From DATGIQ01 sp035295665 (lineage in GTDB: Bacteria; Planctomycetota; Planctomycetia; Gemmatales; Gemmataceae), in contig DATGIQ010000070.1 in NCBI GenBank assembly GCA_035295665.1, positions 1 through 17,118 on the forward strand: a stretch of 17,118 nucleotides of DNA, given 5' to 3'. A program made the translations under genes and the position numbers. The notes beneath the pieces were generated by a model. It worked only from the letters and a program-made list of their open reading frames with translations, did no database searches and was not told where the DNA came from. Of this stretch, positions 1 to 9,000 are shown in pieces. Numbering within the stretch: position 1 is the first letter of the stretch; every line of letters starts with the position of its first letter.

Positions 1-332
1 AATTTATCGGCAACCTGTGCCAAGCGTGGCAATCGATCGCACACCTGGATGCCGGGGACCTTGGTCGCGATCGGCTTGAATTCGCCGCGAACGGCCTCGA
101 CCGCGGTCGGCTTCATATCCAGCGTATCGATATGGCTGGGCCCGCCATACTGGTGCAGAAGGATAATGGCTTTGGCGCGCGCCTTGTGAGTGGCACCCGG
201 CTGCGCCGCTCGGACCGTCCGGGCGAATGGCCAGCCCAGAAGACTGAGACTCCCCACCTGCAACAGATGCCGGCGGGTGATCTCGGTATGCTGAAAGTTC
301 CTGCAACTGGACGAACCCGCAAGGTATGTCAT
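1..332 (-). CDS. DUF1501 family secreted protein, N-terminal part (runs off left edge)
   Basis: The visible 110 residues are the N-terminus of a DUF1501 protein; the frame stays open to the window edge. A twin-arginine-like signal is seen at residues 18-40: ITRRHLL, then a hydrophobic LQVGSLSLLG stretch. It is followed by the typical DUF1501 block GGPSHIDTLDMKP (63-75) and the RGEFKPIATKVPG block (82-94). The ATG at 332 is chosen because GAGG lies 7 nt upstream (340-343). DUF1501 proteins are abundant in planctomycetes, distantly resemble sulfatase/alkaline-phosphatase folds, are usually exported, and are usually encoded next to DUF1549/DUF1553 proteins. That partner lies directly upstream on the same strand (stop at 469, 136 bp away), so co-transcription is plausible. 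The biochemical role of the family is not established. Family assignment is firm; function is not. Confidence 0.93.
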   Translation of the reverse strand, partial: MTYLAGSSSCRNFQHTEITRRHLLQVGSLSLLGWPFARTVRAAQPGATHKARAKAIILLHQYGGPSHIDTLDMKPTAVEAVRGEFKPIATKVPGIQVCDRLPRLAQVADK

Positions 333-339
333 GACCCGA

Positions 340-343
340 CCTC
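340..343 (-). promoter_or_regulatory. Ribosome binding site of the DUF1501 gene
   Basis: GAGG on the minus strand, 7 nt before the ATG at 332. It fixes the start at the codon that gives the complete twin-arginine leader. Confidence 0.6.
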
Positions 344-375
344 ACGCTGTCAATGATGGACGCCCGCCTTGCTCC

Positions 376-439
376 GAACGGCCTCCGTTCCACGCGCCTG
401 AAGCCCAAGCGAAGGAAGAAGCTGTAGCCCGTCCTTCGC
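376..439 (-). other. Two hairpins between the DUF1549/DUF1553 and DUF1501 genes
   Basis: Two perfect inverted repeats lie in this 136-bp gap. GAACGG (376-381) pairs with CCGTTC (385-390) across a 3-nt loop. GCGAAGGA (409-416) pairs with TCCTTCGC (432-439) across a 15-nt loop. Neither is followed by a T-run on the minus strand, so they do not look like classic intrinsic terminators. They could be mRNA processing or stability elements that separate expression of the two genes, or chance structures in GC-rich DNA. Confidence 0.35.
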
Positions 440-468
440 GTGCGCTTTAGACCTGGGTCCGGTGGCTC

Positions 469-2748
469 TTATCTTCGGAGCAAAAACTCCTTCGCATTCA
501 CCATTCCCCAAAGCAGATCCTCCAGCGCCGCCCGGCGGTTGGGAGATCGCTCCACCAGGGCGCAAGCCGCCGACAGCTCCTGAGGCGTCGGCAACCGGCT
601 CAAGGATGCCAGGTAAAGTTCTTCGATGATCGCGCGGTTCGATTCGCCACGGCCCAGCAGAGAGCCGATGCGATTTTCCGGCGCACTCAGGAGCTGATTC
701 AGGACGCCGCCCGCCAGGAGCTGAAACGCCTGTTCCAGGGTGGTATCCTCCGAACGCTCGCATTCGCAGCTCAGTAACCGCTCCGGTTTGCCGAACCGTC
801 GGAGGAACTGCTCGGCCTCGGTCGGGACCAGGTCGCGCCGCCGCGTCGGCATCACGCCGGGAAGCTGAACTGCACGCATCCCCAGCGGATAGCCGTTGAA
901 CTTCACCGGCACGCCGGTCACCTCCGTCAGCGCGTCCAGTAACGATTCGGCTTGCAAGGGCCGCACGATGGCATGGGCAAAGTTCGCCTCGTCCTGCGCA
1001 TTGGTCTCGTTCGGCACGGCCGACAACTGGTAGGTGCGCGAATTCATGATCGTCCGAATGAGATGCCGCAGATCGAAGGCATGAGTACTCAGATCCTGTG
1101 CCAGCGCGTCGAGCAACGGCGCATTGATAGGCGGATTCGATGCCCGGAAGTCATCGTTGGGCTCGACGATGCCGCGGCCCATCAAGTGATACCAAATACG
1201 ATTCGCCTGGGCCCGAGCGAAGAAGGGGTTGTCCGGCCGAGCAATCCAATCGGCGAGTGCTTGCAACCGGTCGGTCCCCCCCCCGAGTGGCGGCGTGACC
1301 GAACCCGGGAAGTGTGGGGCCAAGGGTTCGCCGGTGCGCGGATTCGTCCCTTCGCCGAAACGACTGGTCAAGACAATCTGTTCGCCATCGAATTCATGCT
1401 TGTCGAAGCGATCCCGGCGATTGTTTTCCAGGATCTGGTAATCCACGCGGGCAAAAAACGCGGCCAGGCTGTGATAATCGTTCTGCGTCCAGTGATCGAA
1501 CGGATGGTTATGGCAGCGGGCACACTGGAGCCGGATGCCGAGGAAAACCTGGGCAACCGCTTCGGCCCGCGTCTGCGGGTCGCGGATGGCCCGGTAAAAG
1601 TTGGCCGGCGGATTGCTGTAGGTACTGCCCCGGGCGGCCACGAGCTGGCGGGCAAATTCGTTGAGCGGCTTGCCTTCGGCGATCGACTGGCGGATCCAGT
1701 GATGAAAGATTTGCACTCCTTTGCGGTCCAGCAATTTCTCTTCGTTGCGCAGCAGGTCCGACCACTTCAGGGCCCAATAATCGGCAAACTCGGATCGCTG
1801 GAGCAACGCATCGATCAGGCGCGCCCGCTTATCCGAGCGGGTGTCGGTGAGGAATTGCCTGGCCTCCTGGGACGTGGGCAGGATACCCAGGACATCGAGA
1901 TAAGCGCGCCGCAGGAAGATGCTGTCGCTGCACACCGGCGACGGGAGCATCCGAAGCGTCCGGAGTTTCGCAAAGAGATGGTGGTCGATGTAATTTGCTT
2001 CGGACAGCTCGTGCCAGCGAAAGGACGGTCGAGCCGGCACGAACGCAAGCTGCACCCCCACGCGATGATCGAGATAGCGCACCTGGATGGTCGTTTCTCC
2101 CATCTCCTGGCGTTGGACTTCGCCATCGGCGGTGACCGCGGCCACCTGGTTAGAGGGCTCATACACGGCCAACCGGGTCACATCGCGGGCGCTGCCGTCC
2201 GAAAACGTGGCCTGCACGCGAATTTGCAGCCGCTCCTCCGGTTCGAGCACGACCTTTTCGGTGGGGGTGACGGTAATTTCCTTCAAGACCGGCGCCATCG
2301 GCGGATCCGGACGCGAACCGTCGTGGATCCAGCGCCACAAGATGGCATACTCCGCGGAACTGGCGTCAAACCGTTTTCCCCCTTCGTGCGGAATGGCGCC
2401 GGTTGGCTTCAAAAGGAGCAAGCTTTCCGCCGGCTGCAAGGGATTGGTACGGCGTCCCAAGGTATCCCGGGTTAACGATGCCAGATCAAACGCTGGGTCA
2501 TCGCCGCGCAGGGAGAGCTTGAATCCGTTTTTGCCATTCTGATTGCCGTGGCATGCGCCCTGATTGCAGCCGCTCTTGGACAGGACGGCCATCACATCGT
2601 TGCGGAAGCTGACAGGATTGGCCCGGCCTTGCTGGCAGCAGGTCAGTGCCGCAAGAGCGGCCAACCACGGCATGCCTTGCCATAAGCCAACCGCACGGAG
2701 ACTCGCAAATGGGCGACCGGAGGAGGCGGGAAGTTCGGAGGTATGCAT
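469..2748 (-). CDS. Planctomycete cytochrome-type DUF1549/DUF1553 protein with Ig-like domain
   Basis: This 759-residue exported protein has the planctomycete PSCyt architecture. A hydrophobic leader spans about residues 20-36. A PSCyt1-like segment follows with a CxxxxCH haem-type motif (C61, C66, H67 in GCNQGACHGN), then a bacterial Ig-like (BIG2-type) domain at about 155-238. The DUF1549 domain (about 245-450) carries a canonical CxxCH motif (C409, C412, H413 in QCARCHNHPFDHW). DUF1553 fills the C-terminus (about 480-755). The ATG at 2748 has AAGGA close upstream (3-nt spacing); an internal Met26 lacks a good site. The downstream same-strand gene is its usual DUF1501 partner. Two Cys-Cys-His motifs suggest covalent haem binding in the periplasm, but the electron-transfer partner and substrate are unknown. 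Related genes lie in large paralogous sets in planctomycetes, some in polysaccharide-degradation loci. Confidence 0.93.
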   Translation of the reverse strand: MHTSELPASSGRPFASLRAVGLWQGMPWLAALAALTCCQQGRANPVSFRNDVMAVLSKSGCNQGACHGNQNGKNGFKLSLRGDDPAFDLASLTRDTLGRRTNPLQPAESLLLLKPTGAIPHEGGKRFDASSAEYAILWRWIHDGSRPDPPMAPVLKEITVTPTEKVVLEPEERLQIRVQATFSDGSARDVTRLAVYEPSNQVAAVTADGEVQRQEMGETTIQVRYLDHRVGVQLAFVPARPSFRWHELSEANYIDHHLFAKLRTLRMLPSPVCSDSIFLRRAYLDVLGILPTSQEARQFLTDTRSDKRARLIDALLQRSEFADYWALKWSDLLRNEEKLLDRKGVQIFHHWIRQSIAEGKPLNEFARQLVAARGSTYSNPPANFYRAIRDPQTRAEAVAQVFLGIRLQCARCHNHPFDHWTQNDYHSLAAFFARVDYQILENNRRDRFDKHEFDGEQIVLTSRFGEGTNPRTGEPLAPHFPGSVTPPLGGGTDRLQALADWIARPDNPFFARAQANRIWYHLMGRGIVEPNDDFRASNPPINAPLLDALAQDLSTHAFDLRHLIRTIMNSRTYQLSAVPNETNAQDEANFAHAIVRPLQAESLLDALTEVTGVPVKFNGYPLGMRAVQLPGVMPTRRRDLVPTEAEQFLRRFGKPERLLSCECERSEDTTLEQAFQLLAGGVLNQLLSAPENRIGSLLGRGESNRAIIEELYLASLSRLPTPQELSAACALVERSPNRRAALEDLLWGMVNAKEFLLRR

Positions 2749-2875
2749 GATTCCTTCGCTCGGTGGGTTCGTTAGGTATCAGATTACACAACGTGAGCGG
2801 CAGTTGCAATCTCCCTTGGCAAGCGACTTTCCCTCTTTCGCCAGCCGGTGTACAAAATCTGAAGAATCTCCACTT

Positions 2876-2881
2876 GAGGGG
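2876..2881 (+). promoter_or_regulatory. Ribosome binding site of the 61-residue gene
   Basis: GAGGGG lies 6 nt before the ATG at 2888. It decides the start in favour of the short protein over a longer upstream reading frame that overlaps the divergent cytochrome gene. Confidence 0.6.
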
Positions 2882-2887
2882 CTCACC

Positions 2888-3073
2888 ATGGAATTTTCAC
2901 CGGCCGAGCAAGCCCTGCGGGATCGGGCGTTCAGAATCATGCTCGAAGCGACGTTTCCCTTGCAAGAGGGACCGGACCAGGAAATGGTTCTCCAGGCCTT
3001 GATCCGGGCAGCCGAGATGCTCAAGGAACGTTTTGAACAGGAGCTTGAAGAGCTGCGGCAGGAATCGGATTAG
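2888..3073 (+). CDS. Small conserved-looking hypothetical protein, 61 residues
   Basis: The product is not recognised. It is a short, acidic, soluble, probably all-helical protein that begins MEFSPAEQALRDRAFRIM and ends in a charged heptad-like stretch (LKERFEQELEELRQESD), with no membrane segment or cysteine. The start is supported by a strong Shine-Dalgarno sequence at 6-nt spacing. The gene is divergent from the cytochrome/DUF1549 gene (139 bp between starts) and converges on the glucan synthase, whose stop lies 22 bp away on the other strand. The helical, charged composition would fit a small regulatory or adaptor protein, but that is a guess. It could be spurious, although the ribosome binding site and the clean fit between neighbours favour a real gene. 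Confidence 0.62.
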   Translation: MEFSPAEQALRDRAFRIMLEATFPLQEGPDQEMVLQALIRAAEMLKERFEQELEELRQESD

Positions 3074-3095
3074 GCCTCCGCATCGGCCGCGGTGC

Positions 3096-6000
3096 TCAGC
3101 CCATCACGACTCGGACCTCATGTGTTTGGCGATCATCCGCTAAGTCCACGGCCCGATCCGCTAGTTCCTTCCCGTCCAATGTAACTTGTCGGACCCCGTG
3201 TTCGACTCCGTTCGGATTCTCCACACGGAGAACGTAGGTCGCGGAGCGATACCGATACGTGATGTCGAACCCCGGCCAGTGATGCGGGATACACGGGTTC
3301 AGGGTCAGTCGAGTCCCCCGAAGCTGGAAGCCGAGGAGGGTCTCCAACGCGATCCGATACAGCCAACCCGCCGAACCGGTGTACCAGGTCCAGCCACCCC
3401 GGCCAGTGTGCGGCGGCTGGCTGTAGACGTCGCCGGCCAGGACGTACGGCTCGACTCGATACCGCTCCACGTCGGCCGCGGACGAAGTGTGGTGAATGGG
3501 ATTCAATAGATCGAACAGCTCCATGGCCCGCGTCCCTTGGCCGAGCAGAGCAGCCGCCTGCACCACCCAGGTAGCGCCATGCGTGTACTGGCCGCCGTTT
3601 TCCCGAATGCCCGGCACATAGCCCTTGACGTAGCCGGGCTCCAGCTTGCTCCGATTGAAGGGAGGCGTGAACAGCAAAATCAAGCGATCGGCCTGCTTCA
3701 CCAGGTGTTGTTCCGCCGCCGCCAGCGCTTGCTGGCCACGGTCCGCAGTGGCACCGCCGGAGATCACCGCCCAGGACTGGGCGAGCGAATCGATGCGGCA
3801 CTCGTCGTTTTGGGCCGAACCCAAGGGCGTTCCATCGTCGAAATAGGCCCGCCGATACCATTGCCCATCCCAGGCATGCTCTTCCAGGGCGACGCATAAC
3901 CGCTCGGCTTGCTCCCGGTAGCTGCGGGCGCGTTCGGCTTCGCCCCGAGCTTCGGCCAGCGCGGCGAAGTCCGGCAAGATCGTCAACAAGAACCATCCGT
4001 TCCAGACGCTCTCCCCTTGCCCGGCCCGGCCGACGCGATTCATGCCATCATTCCAATCACCGGCGCCCATGAGCGGCAAGCCGTGCGCACCAAAGCGGAG
4101 ACCGTGATCCACAGCCCGCAGGCAATGCTCGTACAGGCTGGCCGTCTCCTCGGAAACGTCCGGGACGCGGTAATCTTCGTCCTGGCCGGGCGGGATGGGC
4201 GGAGCCTGGAGGAAGGGTACCCGCTCCTCGAGAACAGAACTATCGCCGGTCGTCTTCACATAGTAGCTGACGGCAAAGGGCAGCCAGAGAAAATCGTCGG
4301 AAATGTGGGTGCGGACACCGGCGCCGCGCGGCGGATGCCACCAGTGCTGCACATCGCCTTCGCGGAACTGCCGGCTGGCCGCGCGAAGCAGATGATCGCG
4401 AGTAATGTGCGGCGCAGCCCAGACCAGCGCCATCACATCCTGGAGCTGGTCACGGAAGCCGTACGCTCCACCCGATTGGTAAAACGCCGACCTTCCCCAA
4501 AACCGGCAGCTCAACACTTGATACAGCAGCCAACGGTTGAACAGCAGATCGAGAGCTCGGTTGGGCGTTTGCACCTGGACAACATTTAGCACACGCTCCC
4601 AGATGTCCTTGGCCTCAGCCAACGTTTTCGCGATCCGGCCGGGCTGGTGGTACTCCTGCAAGAGCTGGTGCACTTCCTCGATCCCGCCCGCTTGGCCGAG
4701 GAAGAAGGTGACCGTTTCCTCCTGGCTGGGTTTGAGATCCAGGCGAACCTGCAAGGCGGCGCACGGGTCCAAGGTCGCACCGGTGGCCCCGCTCAATTCG
4801 CCCTCCAGACCCACCGGAGCGGCCAGCGAACCGTTCCTTCCCAGGAATTCCATGCGGTCCGCCGTCAGTGTCCGCGGTCGGAGGTTGACGTCCGCAAACG
4901 CGACTGCAGACGGGAAATCCGCGTTGAAGGGATTTCGGGCTACGATGGCACCTGTGGCCGGATCGACTTCCGTAAGCGCGTGGAGGACCGCCTGATTCCG
5001 GACGGTGCCGAGAACCCACTCGGCGTAGAAGGTGATGGACAAGCGGCGTGGCCGGCGGGCGAGGTTGCGGACTTGGAGGGAAATCAACTTGATGGGATCA
5101 TTCGGCGGAACGAATAGCGTTAGTTCCTGCTTGAGACCGTGGCTGGTGTGTTCGAACACGGTATACCCTTGGCCGTGCCGCACCAGGTAGGGCTCCGCAG
5201 CGGCCGCGGGCAACGGCGTCGGCGTCCAAACCTCGCCGGTCGCTTCGTCCCGCAGGTACACGACTTCGCCGGGCGGGTCAGAAACGGGATCGTTGCTCCA
5301 GGGCGTGAGCCGGTTGGTTTGGCTGTTGCCCGCCCACGTATAGCCAGAACCGCTTTCCGAAATAAGGAATCCGATTCCTGGATTGGCCACGACGTTGATC
5401 CAGGGTGCCGGCGGAAGGTTGCCGTCGGGGCCGGACGAGGACGTGGAAGTCCGCCCATCGTTGCGCTCCTGCTTCGCGCTTGGCTTACGTAACCGACGCA
5501 GCACATATTCCGGAGCGTCGGCACGGAAGCCGCCGATGCCATTATCAAAGAGAAGGTTGTTGCCGGCTGGGGACACGGTCCCCGAAGGGGGCAGATTTTC
5601 CTGACCAGGCCCCGCGCGCAAGGTTTTATCGTTCAGGGGCGCCACCCGGGTGACGACGCCGCGTTTTCCTTCTCGAACCTGCGAAGCCAGGACCGGACGA
5701 TCGATCTGGTTGGCAAGCGACCCCTGGTTGCCGGCCAGGACGCAGTGGGCCGCCGCTTGAAGCAGGATTTGATCTTCCCGGGGAATCTGTGCCGCCTTGC
5801 GGACGAAGACACCGCCCGGCTTATCCAGCAGGCCACGATCATCGCTGCCGCGCACCAGGTTTTGAAGTTCCTGATGCAATTCCTCGAAGTAGCCGGTCCG
5901 CTGCTCATTGAGCAACACCATATCCACTTCCAGCCCTTTGAGCCGCCAGTACGCATGCGCCGTCAGGAGCTGGCGGACCAACGGCAGCTCCTCCATTTCC

Positions 6001-9000
6001 GCAATGCGCACCAGAACGATCGGCCTGTCGCCGGAAATCCCATACCGCCATAACGCCGACTGACCTTGCTGGTTCGCCTTCAGGACCGAGTCGGGAGCAC
6101 GGAGGGCGGAACCGACATACAAGATGTGTGCTGCCAGACGTTGGTATAAATGGGCATCTTCTGCGGATAGATGCAGATGGCGGAGCTCGACCTGACTCTG
6201 GGCCCACGCCAGCTCAAAGCCGCGCATGATGCCGTGGAAATCGTGATACTGATCGGCCAACGCCAAGGCTTCCTCCCGAGTCTCGGCCACGGCCGTGGTG
6301 AACGCGATGCTAACGGATCGGCCCGGCGCGATCCGGACCTGTCGCCGGAGACTCAGAATCGGGTCGAGAACTGCACCGATCGTTGCCGACAGGCGTGTGC
6401 CCCGGTCCAGCGCCGCTGGCTGGGCCGGTGTCCGGCCGCGGCCGAGAAAACGGGCCCGGTCGGTTTCATATTGCACGGTTCCGAGAGCCGGGCCGTCGAC
6501 CGCCACGACATGGACGGCCCAAAGCGGCTTCTGATTCGGCTCGCGCGGCCGACGGCGGCACAGGAGGGCTTCCTGGGCGGCGACAAACTCCGTTTCCAGA
6601 AACAGTTTGCCAAACGCCGGATGGGCGAGATCGGCCCCCGGGGGGCTCAGCACGATCTCCACATAGCTGGTGACTTCCAATTCCTGCGTGCGCGGATGAT
6701 GGTTGGTCAGGGTAAGCCGTCGAATCTCGGCATGGTTTTCCGGCGAAACGGCAATCTCCAGGTGCGTCTCGATGCCCTGGTCCAGGCGGCGAAATTCGGC
6801 CTTGTCGGTCGAAAAGACCACCTCGTATTCCTCAGGAGTGCGGCAGACGGGCTGATAACCGGCAGACCAGAAGCGGCCGGTCCGCAGATCGCGTACATAG
6901 CAGAATTGTCCCCAATCATCGCGGGTACGGTCCTCGCGCCAACGGGTTACCTCCAGGCCGCGGGAGAGGCTGCGGCTCGACCCAGCGTTCGTTAGCATCA
7001 GGCTATAGCGGTCGCTGGAGAGCAAGTGGGTGCGCGGATGGGCGGTGTGCGGCGTGGTCAACCGCCGGCTTAGCAGATAAACGTTGTCCTGAGTCGAGTG
7101 CGGAAGCGCCACTTCGTCGCGGTGCGGCTCGGTCAGCGGCATCTCGTGGGGCACCCGCTCCTGGAGGAGAAGCTCGGTAGCCCGGACCATCGGCTCGGCG
7201 TGGAAGCGGCGTGGCATGATATTGTGCAGCAGGCAGTTCGCCAGCGCCAGCAATGACATCCCCTGGTGGTGGGCCATGAAGCATTTGACGATGACCGCGC
7301 GCCGTTCGGCGGGCAATCGTTCCCGCGTAAAATCGACGGCCTCGTAAAAGCCGTACGTCGCTTCCACGCCTTCCTGGGCCAAGCGCTGAAGGTTCCGGGA
7401 CGCCGCATGCGGACAAACGGCCAGGGCCAGAACGGTCGCATACGGTGCAATTACGAGATCCCGCGCCAGGCCACGCTTCAAGCCGAGGCCGGGCACGCCA
7501 AATGCCTGGTACTGATAATTCAGCTCGGCATCCAGCGCGTTGAACGCCGACTCGGAAATACCCCAGGGCACGTGCACCTGCCGGCCGTACTGAATTTGAC
7601 GGGCCACCGCCGCCTGGTCGCTTTCATCCAGCAAGGTGGAGGGAAAGCTCTGTAGAAGCAGCCGCGGCATGAGATATTCGAACATGGTGCCGCCCCAGGA
7701 GAGGAGGGCAACAGAGCCGGCCGCGCGCGTCAGTGGCCGGCCAAGTTGGAACCAGTGACGCTTGGGTGCTTCGCCGCGGGCAATCGCCAGAAAACTGGTC
7801 AGCCGGGCCTCGGACGCCAATAAGTCGTAGTGGGCGTTATCGAGGCGGCCCATCGACAGGTTGTAGCCGATGGAAAAGAGGTGCCGTCCCTGGTTGTAAA
7901 GGATCTTGAACTCCATGGCCGCGGCCAAGCTTTGGGTCTGATCGGCCAGGCGACGGCAACGCTTCTTGAGCTCGGAAGCCGTGGACCGCCGGACTGCCGG
8001 CACCAGGGACGCAAGCCACTTGCGGCCGGCCGGCGTGGGCCACTGGTCCGCCAAGGCCGCCAGCTCTGCCAGGATCTGCGGGGTATGGCCCTGAATTTGG
8101 TCGATGTTAGTCGGGTGAACCAACAGGCGCCGCAGTTGCCGCCAGCGCTCGAACTGTTCGGAGCCCGGCTCGATGGCGACGTCGGTAAATTCCTCCGGGC
8201 TGGTGGGCAAAGCCTCTAACCAGGGAAGCAGCCCCGCCAATTCCTCGCGTCGGTCGGCTACCTGGCCAGCGAACCGTTCGGCCCAATGTTGCAGCTCTTC
8301 GGGGGGCTCACGAATTAGGTCGGCCAACCGGCCAATGTGCTCGTGCAACGGTTGAACCTTGGCGTGCAACCGCTCCAGCCAGGCGTACGCCTCCAGGGCA
8401 TCGATGACCGCTTCCTGAAGCTGCTGTTCCAGCTCCTGAAGAAGCCGTTCGAGATCCCGGATCGCCTCGGACTCCGGCCCATGACCGGGCAACTCCAGAC
8501 TGCGGAAGGCCTGCGCTGCGAGCTGCACGACATCGGTCAATCCCTCACGCCAGGACGAACTCGGAATCGGCTCCTTGGCCTGCTCCTCCAGTCCGTGCTG
8601 CAAGGCGATGAGGCAGCCGAGCAGGTTGCCGCTATCGACGGTCGAGATATACCCCGGCTGGAGTGGCCGCAAGGTGCGCGTATCGTACCAGTTGTAAAAG
8701 TGCCCCTGGAACCGCTCCATCGACTCGAGGGTGGCAAACGTCTTCTCCAGACGTTCTAGCATGGCCGGCAGGCTCAAGTAGCCAAAGTCGTGGGCGGCCA
8801 AGTTGGACAGGAGATAGAGCCCGATGTTGGTGGGTGAAGTTCGATGGGCGACCTGGCTCTTGGGCTCCTCCTGATAATTGTCCGGCGGCAGCCAATGGTC
8901 CTCCTCCTGGACGAAGGTCTCAAAGAAGTTCCACGTTTTGCGGGCCAAGCGGTGCAGCTGGAGGCAGTCTTCTGGAGTAAGTTCAGGCATTGCCGGCCGG

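Noticed and set aside
952..2475. Plus-strand open frame of 507 codons antisense to the cytochrome/DUF1549 gene
   Set aside because: It is the shadow of a well-supported coding frame; the predicted protein is Arg/Gly/His-rich with no domain or signal.
2564..3073. Longer 169-residue version of the small plus-strand gene
   Set aside because: It would overlap the 5' end of the divergent cytochrome gene; a strong ribosome binding site at 2876-2881 supports the short start at 2888.
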